Part shown: positions 16,037 through 21,204 of the stretch, piece after piece
Numbering within the stretch: position 1 is the first letter of the stretch
How the letters are laid out: each line of letters opens with the position of its first letter
Assembly: GCA_947003675.1 (NCBI GenBank)
Contig: CAMQPJ010000002.1
Coordinates: 1-21,204, forward strand
Origin: an uncultured Collinsella sp.
Lineage (GTDB): Bacteria > Actinomycetota > Coriobacteriia > Coriobacteriales > Coriobacteriaceae
Reading direction: 5' to 3'
Length of the DNA stretch: 21,204 bases
Made by a program: the position numbers and the translations under genes
The notes under the pieces: model-generated
Databases searched by the model: none
Seen by the model: the letters and a program-made list of their open reading frames with translations, nothing else
What the model was told of the DNA's origin: nothing

Positions 16037-16589
16037 GGATGTCGATCTTCTGCTTGAGGATGGCCTTCTCGAGGCGGAGCGCCTCTACCTCGCGCTTGAG
16101 CGCGTCCACATCATCCGGTATCTCTCGATCCGCTCCGGCGAGCGGCTGCTGCTTTATGTCGTCCTTCGTCAAGAGTCCATCCAAGCCCTTCTGGCGGTAG
16201 ACGGTGACCCACTTCGAGACCATCGGCGCGCCGCAGACCTCGAACTTATCAGAGACTTCCTTAAGCGTCATTCCGTCTTCGAGGGCCATCTTGACGGCTT
16301 TCAGCCTTACGGCGAAAGGGCGCTTGATGGTGGATCGAGTGGCCGGCTCGGCCTTCTTGCGCTTGTTGGCTTGAACAAAGGCCGCGTAGCGCTCGTCGTG
16401 GCGAATCCACCTCGAAAGCGTTGCCTGCGAAGGATATCCGTATGCGTCGCAGATGGCCTCTTGGGCTAAATCGCCCTTGAAGTAGGCGTCGCAGACGGCC
16501 TTGATCTGATCGGGGGATGTTCCTATAGTTTTGTCAACGGTTTTCTCCGTTGAGCGGCCTAGGTTCTCTCCATGCTGGCGCCAGCCCAT
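15951..16589 (-). CDS. IS3 family (IS150-like) transposase OrfA
   Basis: OrfA is the DNA-binding half of an IS3-family transposase. From the ATG at 16589 (MGWRQHGENLG) it gives 212 residues. It has two helix-turn-helix units, one at QEAICDAYGYPSQATLSRWI and one at MTLKEVSDKFEVCGAPMVSKW, and a C-terminal leucine-rich coiled coil (DVDALKREVEALRLEKAILK) used for dimerisation. The start is uncertain: the frame is open further upstream into the IS110 gene, and no good ribosome site precedes 16589. A 7-bp stem (TCAACGG/CCGTTGA, 16534-16553) lies inside the early coding region. OrfA looks intact but its partner OrfB is truncated. Confidence 0.78.
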   Translation of the reverse strand: MGWRQHGENLGRSTEKTVDKTIGTSPDQIKAVCDAYFKGDLAQEAICDAYGYPSQATLSRWIRHDERYAAFVQANKRKKAEPATRSTIKRPFAVRLKAVKMALEDGMTLKEVSDKFEVCGAPMVSKWVTVYRQKGLDGLLTKDDIKQQPLAGADREIPDDVDALKREVEALRLEKAILKQKIDILKTPASTSENSRKGRKPRWSTPCTGISR

Positions 16590-16621
16590 CGGCGCGGCAG
16601 CTCTCTTCCATTTTTGCGGGG

Positions 16622-17788
16622 CTAGGCCGCGTAGGGGGCCTTGTCCCGCATGACCGCGTAGATCACCTTCAGCCTCTTCCTCGCGACCGCCTTCAGCGCC
16701 TCGCCGTGGCACATCCCGCGGCCCCTGCACGCGCGGTAGTACTCGCCGAATCTGTTCGCGCTCTTCGTCAGCGAGTTGCATGAGAATATGAGCAGGTTCT
16801 TCAGCCTCTTGTTTCCCTGCCTCGATGCCGCCACCGACGCTATCGAGGTTCCGGACCTACGGGTCCTCGGGGCGATGCCGCAGTACGAGGCCAGGTGGTC
16901 GTGGTCGGGGAACGACGATATGTTGATCGCTATCGTCAGCTCCGACGCCGTCCTCGGGCCGATGCCCGGGATCGTCAGCAGGCACGCGTAGGTGTCGTCC
17001 GACTCGAGCAGGGACGCGATCTCGGCGTCGAGGCGCGATGCCTCCTCCATCGCCTCGGATATATGCCTCGCAAGCATCTTCACCTGCGGGTTCTCGGCCT
17101 TCACCATGGCCTCGGGAGGCCTCGTCGACGAGGCTATCGCCGTCCAAGCGTCCGCGCGCGCCGGCCCGCCCGCGTCCTGCATGAGCGCGGAGAGCGACGC
17201 CCTCCCCGCGTCCGCCACGCCCCAGGCGCCGCCGAGGCGGGCGTGGACGCGCAGCCACCTCGGGTCCGAGGGGTCAACCAGGGCCTCGAACGCCGGGCAG
17301 GATTCCAAGAGGATGGAGCGCAGCCGGTTCTTGTCCCTCGTGGCGCACGTCATCATGTGGTCGCACTGCGAGGCGAGCGACCTCGCGGCCTCGAGGTTCC
17401 CGTCGCGTTCCGGGACCGGCAGCGGCGCGTCGGGCAGGCCCATGGCGGTCCTGGCGATCACGTGGGCGTCTCGCTCGTCGGTCTTGGCGTCGCCGGCGAA
17501 CATCCTGGAGGCCTGGTGCGCCGCTATGCCGGGCAGGCAGGCGACGTCGAGCCCGGCCCTCCTGGCCCTGGATATGGGCAGGGCGCCGATGTTGCGGGCC
17601 TGGTCCACGACGACCAGGGTCCCCTCTCCGACCTGCGAGAACAGCCTGTCGAGCTCATGCTCGGAGTTCGCGACGGGGCGGCTGACGGCGACCTCCCCGT
17701 CCCGGGTGAGTATGCAGGCCCAGTGGGAGGCCTTTCCGACGTCGAGCCCGAGGACGGCCCTCCTCGCGGGCGCTGCGTTGTTGGCCAT
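16622..17788 (-). CDS. IS110-family transposase/recombinase (intact)
   Basis: A 388-residue DEDD recombinase that cuts and joins DNA directed by an RNA from the element's flank. The N-terminal RuvC-like half opens LGLDVGKASHWACIL and contains VVVDQARNIG and GDAKTDERDAHVIARTA, which supply the acidic DEDD residues. The C-terminal Transposase_20 half has LLTIPGIGPRTASELT, SYCGIAPRTRRSGTS and ASRQGNKRLKNLL, the last carrying the Ser thought to attack DNA. Both halves and normal family length are present with no lesion. I start at the ATG at 17788 (MANNAAPARR) because GGAGG lies five bases before it; the frame extends to a TTG at 17800, which overlaps that site. High G+C produces long antisense ORFs, which are shadows. 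Confidence 0.92.
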   Translation of the reverse strand: MANNAAPARRAVLGLDVGKASHWACILTRDGEVAVSRPVANSEHELDRLFSQVGEGTLVVVDQARNIGALPISRARRAGLDVACLPGIAAHQASRMFAGDAKTDERDAHVIARTAMGLPDAPLPVPERDGNLEAARSLASQCDHMMTCATRDKNRLRSILLESCPAFEALVDPSDPRWLRVHARLGGAWGVADAGRASLSALMQDAGGPARADAWTAIASSTRPPEAMVKAENPQVKMLARHISEAMEEASRLDAEIASLLESDDTYACLLTIPGIGPRTASELTIAINISSFPDHDHLASYCGIAPRTRRSGTSIASVAASRQGNKRLKNLLIFSCNSLTKSANRFGEYYRACRGRGMCHGEALKAVARKRLKVIYAVMRDKAPYAA

Positions 17789-18044
17789 GGTATCCTCCAA
17801 TCGTCGGTCGATCGGAAGCCGTTTGCCGCGACACCCACATTACCTGGCCGTGGCCGTCTTCCCTGAGGTCCGGCAGTTTCCTATCAGTCGTCTGAAACGG
17901 CGACGCCCGCGTCGGCAACACCCCCCGGGGCCCTCTTCGGGGCAGGGGCAGACGGCCGTACGCGGGCGCCCGATCGGCGGCCCTTTCGGGCTTGCTTGAA
18001 TCGTATCCGACACCGGGGAAATGCATCAACGGGGTATCGAATAG
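17789..18044 (-). ncRNA. Candidate bridge-RNA region of the IS110 element
   Basis: In IS110-group elements the non-coding 5' end encodes the structured bridge RNA with target- and donor-binding loops. This ~250-bp stretch has no plausible gene and is dense in short stems. Read on the minus strand these include GCCC-GAAA-GGGC near 17990, GCCCC-GAAGA-GGGC near 17940, and GACGC-GG-GCGTC near 17910. A longer GTTTC/GAAAC pairing lies around 17877-17897. Position, size and structure fit; exact RNA ends and guide loops are not determined. Confidence 0.5.
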
Positions 18045-18716
18045 CTCATTTCTGACTGTAATGGGGAGAAGGGCGAACCCCGACTGCCAGGCAGGCTCCT
18101 CGAACTTCTAAATAAAAGTAGTGACTACGCGTTCGTCTCGTTTTGCACGAATATCCATGAGCTCTTGAGGGTCATAGACGAGGAGTACGACGGTGATTAT
18201 GAGGACGTCGATCTCCGCTCCTTGCTAGCTCAAAGGCATCCGGACGATGCGGACTTGTTGAGTGTTTCATATACGGACGTAGTCTTGGTGTTCGATTGCG
18301 AACCGCAGGACGCGGGAAGGTCTGGGTCTGGGTAGTTCGACCCCGAATGGCTCCTGCGATTTGGCAAGGCTTTCTCTAACAGCACGGATTCAGGAAAGCT
18401 CTTCCTCAACTATCCTATGCTGGGGCCTTGGAAGGACTTCAAGTTCGTTGGCGATGAGGAATATCTTTCGAGTGTCGTTGAGGTTGATGATTTTGTTAAG
18501 CGGTCCTACAAAGCATCTGTGAACGAGAGGAGGACCCGATTTGATAGTCCTGAACAGGTGGGATCACTCGACATGGCTGGCATAATAGGAATAAACGTGG
18601 CGAAAATGCAGCACATCCTTCAAGGTCTTTCCTTCGAGGATTCGGTGCTTCACGAGCGAGTCCCTGTGCTGTCTGACGCTTATTTTGAATGCTGGCTCTT
18701 TGATCTGCTCGTATAA
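18045..18716 (+). pseudogene. Broken gene of unknown function (TOPRIM-like motif)
   Basis: A single + strand frame is open from 18045 to TAA at 18714-18716 except for one TAG at 18333. It reads LPGRLLELLNKSSDYAFVSF, then RHPDDADLLSVSYTDVVLVF-DCEPQD, then after the stop FDPEWLLRFGKAFSNSTDSG-KLFLNYPML, and ends DAYFECWLFDLLV. About 220 codons survive. There is no start codon with a ribosome site near 18045; the 5' end was probably lost at the IS110 boundary. I do not recognise a named family with certainty. The hydrophobic strand ending in DCE resembles the D-x-D of TOPRIM folds, which would suggest a nuclease or defence-type protein, but this is a guess. A restart at the ATG at 18417 would give only 99 residues. 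Confidence 0.6.
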
Positions 18717-18843
18717 CAAAACCGACAGTTAGCAGACAGCAGGAGAGTGTATATCTGTAATACGTGCTTGTTCTTCGCCCTTGAAAACTGGCCGAGTGCG
18801 GTGGACAAAATATGGCCCAAATGGTTGGAGTCTTGTAGTTCGT

Positions 18844-18895
18844 AAGGACGCGAACCAAAGAGACTGCATGCTGGGCTCTCTCCGTCCTTCTTTTG
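18844..18895 (+). terminator. Possible terminator upstream of rmlA
   Basis: AAGGACG (18844-18850) pairs with CGTCCTT (18883-18889), and inside it AGAGA (18859-18863) with TCTCT (18877-18881), followed by CTTTTG. The large one-sided bulge makes it weak. It would insulate rmlA from upstream transcription. The rest of 18717-18901 shows nothing recognisable. Confidence 0.3.
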
Positions 18896-18901
18896 TGCAG
18901 C

Positions 18902-18932
18902 TTCGCAGTCCGCGTGCCCTCTCGCGTATACT
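18902..18932 (+). promoter_or_regulatory. Predicted rmlA promoter
   Basis: TATACT (18927-18932) is a good -10 box; TTCGCA (18902-18907) is a possible -35 at a long 19-base spacing. The start would be near 18939, leaving a ~33-base leader with TGGAGG eight bases before the rmlA ATG. Confidence 0.45.
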
Positions 18933-18971
18933 GATAGCAACTGTGAACGCCCAACTCTGGAGGTCCAACCT

Positions 18972-19874
18972 ATGAAGGGCATCATCCTCGCCGGGGGGTC
19001 CGGCACGCGCTTGTACCCGCTCACGCTCGTCACCAGCAAGCAGCTGCTGCCGGTCTACGACAAGCCCATGATCTACTACCCGCTGTCCACCCTCATGCTG
19101 GCGGGCATCCGGGACATCCTGGTCATCTCCACCCCTGCCGACCTGCCCAACTTCCAGCGTCTGCTGGGCGACGGCTCCCGCTTCGGCGTGAACCTCTCCT
19201 ACGCCGAGCAGCCCTCTCCGGACGGCCTGGCGCAGGCCTTCATCATCGGCGAGGAGTTCATCGCCGGCGAGCCCTGCGCGCTCGTTCTGGGCGACAACAT
19301 CTTCTACGGCAACGGCCTGTCGCGCCACCTCAAGCGCGCCGTCGAGGCCGCCGAGCGCGAGGGCGGCGCTACCGTCTTCGGCTACCACGTGGACGACCCC
19401 GAGCGCTTCGGCGTCGTGGAGTTCGATAAGGATTTCAACGCCGTCTCCATCGAGGAGAAGCCCGCCCACCCCAAGAGCTCCTACGCCGTCACGGGCCTGT
19501 ACTTCTACGACGGCCGCGTGACCGAGATGGCCAAGAAGGTGGAGCCGAGTGCCCGCGGCGAGCTGGAGATCACCACCCTCAACCAGATGTACCTGGACGA
19601 CGGGTCACTCTCCGTGGTGACCCTCGGCCGCGGCTACGCCTGGCTGGACACCGGCACCATGGAGTCCCTCTACGAGGCCTCCGAGTTCGTGCGCTCGGTG
19701 GAGCGCGCCCAGGACCTGCCCGTGTCCGTGCCCGAGGAGATCGCCTGGGAGAACGGCTGGATCGACACGCCCGCCCTCGAGGCGGCCGCCGAGGCCTACG
19801 GCAAGTCCGTCTACGGCGGGCACCTGAAGCAGGTCGCCGCCGGCGCCATCAACTCCAGGAACATCGACTACTAG
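18972..19874 (+). CDS. rmlA: Glucose-1-phosphate thymidylyltransferase
   Basis: First enzyme of dTDP-L-rhamnose synthesis: glucose-1-phosphate + dTTP gives dTDP-glucose + pyrophosphate, in the cytoplasm. Full length at 300 residues. The nucleotide-binding signature [11 protein letters not shown] (8-18), [12 protein letters not shown] (22-33), the metal-binding Asp in LGDNIFYG (108), EEKP (161-164) and WLDTGT (224-229) are all present. In this family dTDP-rhamnose normally inhibits the enzyme. The ATG at 18972 has TGGAGG eight bases upstream. It is followed after 27 bp by rmlB, and both are strikingly G+C-rich at third codon positions compared with the other glycan genes, as expected of resident genes. 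Confidence 0.97.
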   Translation: MKGIILAGGSGTRLYPLTLVTSKQLLPVYDKPMIYYPLSTLMLAGIRDILVISTPADLPNFQRLLGDGSRFGVNLSYAEQPSPDGLAQAFIIGEEFIAGEPCALVLGDNIFYGNGLSRHLKRAVEAAEREGGATVFGYHVDDPERFGVVEFDKDFNAVSIEEKPAHPKSSYAVTGLYFYDGRVTEMAKKVEPSARGELEITTLNQMYLDDGSLSVVTLGRGYAWLDTGTMESLYEASEFVRSVERAQDLPVSVPEEIAWENGWIDTPALEAAAEAYGKSVYGGHLKQVAAGAINSRNIDY

Positions 19875-19889
19875 GAACACCAGGAATAG

Positions 19890-20921
<1,032 letters not shown>

Positions 20922-20936
20922 GTTACCACTAATCGA

Positions 20937-20969
20937 GGGCGCCGTTGCGAACTGATCGCGACGGCGCCC
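20937..20969. terminator. Strong hairpin downstream of rmlB
   Basis: A 14-bp stem, GGGCGCCGTTGCGA (20937-20950) with TCGCGACGGCGCCC (20956-20969), has one mismatched pair and the loop ACTGA. It starts 16 bases after the rmlB stop. There is no T-run after it, so it may act as an RNA-stabilising 3' end or a weak terminator. Confidence 0.5.
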
Positions 20970-20989
20970 GTGCACGCGAGACGTCTTCT

Positions 20990-21204
20990 CGGCCCGTGCG
21001 CGGCGCGGCGGGGTGAGGGGCGGGGGGGGGTTCCCGGGGGGGGGGGCGGGTGGCCGGGCGGGGGGGGGGTGTATCCACCCCCCCGCCACACACCTCAACC
21101 CCCGCAATCCGCCCATTAGGGTGGGGGCCACATTTTTTGGGGGCCCCCCCCTGCACTAGTCTGACTTCTTCAGTTTATACCTTTAGTTCATCTCGATGTT
21201 CTCG
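20990..21204. other. G/C homopolymer-rich, unreliable contig end
   Basis: Runs of nine or more G and of seven to nine C fill 21015-21150, with several near-repeats. No coherent coding frame is present. This looks like sequencing or assembly error (for example poly-G dark cycles) rather than biology; genes should not be called here. Confidence 0.6.

Larger units (their letters stand above)
16590..18044 (-). mobile_element. IS110-family insertion sequence (ends approximate)
   Basis: The element consists of one transposase gene and a ~250-bp 5' non-coding flank, the layout of IS110-group elements. IS110 elements lack terminal inverted repeats, so the exact ends cannot be read off. On one side it must end before the IS3-type orfA, on the other before the unknown gene that becomes readable at 18045. 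G+C is clearly higher than in the glycosyltransferase genes. Confidence 0.6.

Noticed and set aside
3172..16588. Shared TGGGCTG at 3172-3178 (+) and 16582-16588 (-) as the terminal inverted repeats of the IS3-type element
   Set aside because: Only seven bases match before the sequences diverge, and placing the end at 16588 would cut through the best available orfA start codon.
16895..17999. Two long + strand ORFs of 323 and 335 codons opposite the IS110 transposase
   Set aside because: Both are antisense to the intact transposase, are Arg/Ser/Gly-rich without family resemblance, and reflect high G+C.

Overview
The window reads as part of a cell-surface polysaccharide locus from a Gram-positive, moderately high-GC bacterium, most likely of the class Coriobacteriia (Collinsella/Olsenella-like). 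That placement is inference. It rests on G+C-rich housekeeping-type genes (rmlA, rmlB), GTG and TTG starts behind strong Shine-Dalgarno sequences, a ChW-repeat surface protein, LicD, a Wzx-type flippase and a DUF2304/DUF2142 module. No rRNA, tRNA or CRISPR array was found.

Layout. Positions 1-930 hold a + strand terminator, a decayed L,D-transpeptidase (minus strand) and a small ORF of unknown function. Positions 947-3092 are two minus-strand decoration genes, a LicD-family transferase and an acyltransferase 3. Positions 3172-5749 are debris: the 3' end of an IS3/IS150-like transposase abutting a large broken gene for a secreted ChW-repeat protein. The C-terminal part of that protein carries motifs and spacings like those of bacterial sialyltransferases. 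Positions 5849-7075 encode a Wzx-like flippase (minus). From a divergent promoter region at about 7134-7187, a + strand operon runs to 14355: GT2, DPM1-like GT2 with its DUF2304 partner, a DUF2142 membrane protein, a 763-residue tandem glycosyltransferase, and a StrF-like glycosyltransferase. It ends at a double hairpin shared with a convergent GT2 gene (14409-15521, minus).

Positions 15600-18044 are a mobile-element scar: an imperfect inverted repeat, three 23-bp-period direct repeats that look like an IS21-type end, the 5' part of an IS3/IS150-like element (orfA plus the start of orfB), and an apparently intact IS110-family transposase. The IS110 gene has a long structured non-coding 5' flank, the expected location of a bridge RNA. 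Positions 18045-18716 are a gene of unknown function that has lost its start and has one internal stop. Positions 18972-20921 are rmlA and rmlB, the first two steps of dTDP-L-rhamnose synthesis. The last ~200 bases are G/C homopolymer-rich and look like an unreliable contig end.

How the genes work together (inference): RmlA/RmlB start dTDP-rhamnose synthesis, the glycosyltransferases assemble a lipid-linked repeat unit, the flippase exports it, and LicD and the acyltransferase add phosphoryl and acyl decorations. The DPM1-like GT, DUF2304 and DUF2142 proteins suggest a lipid-phosphate-sugar branch. No clear Wzy polymerase, rmlC or rmlD is visible here.
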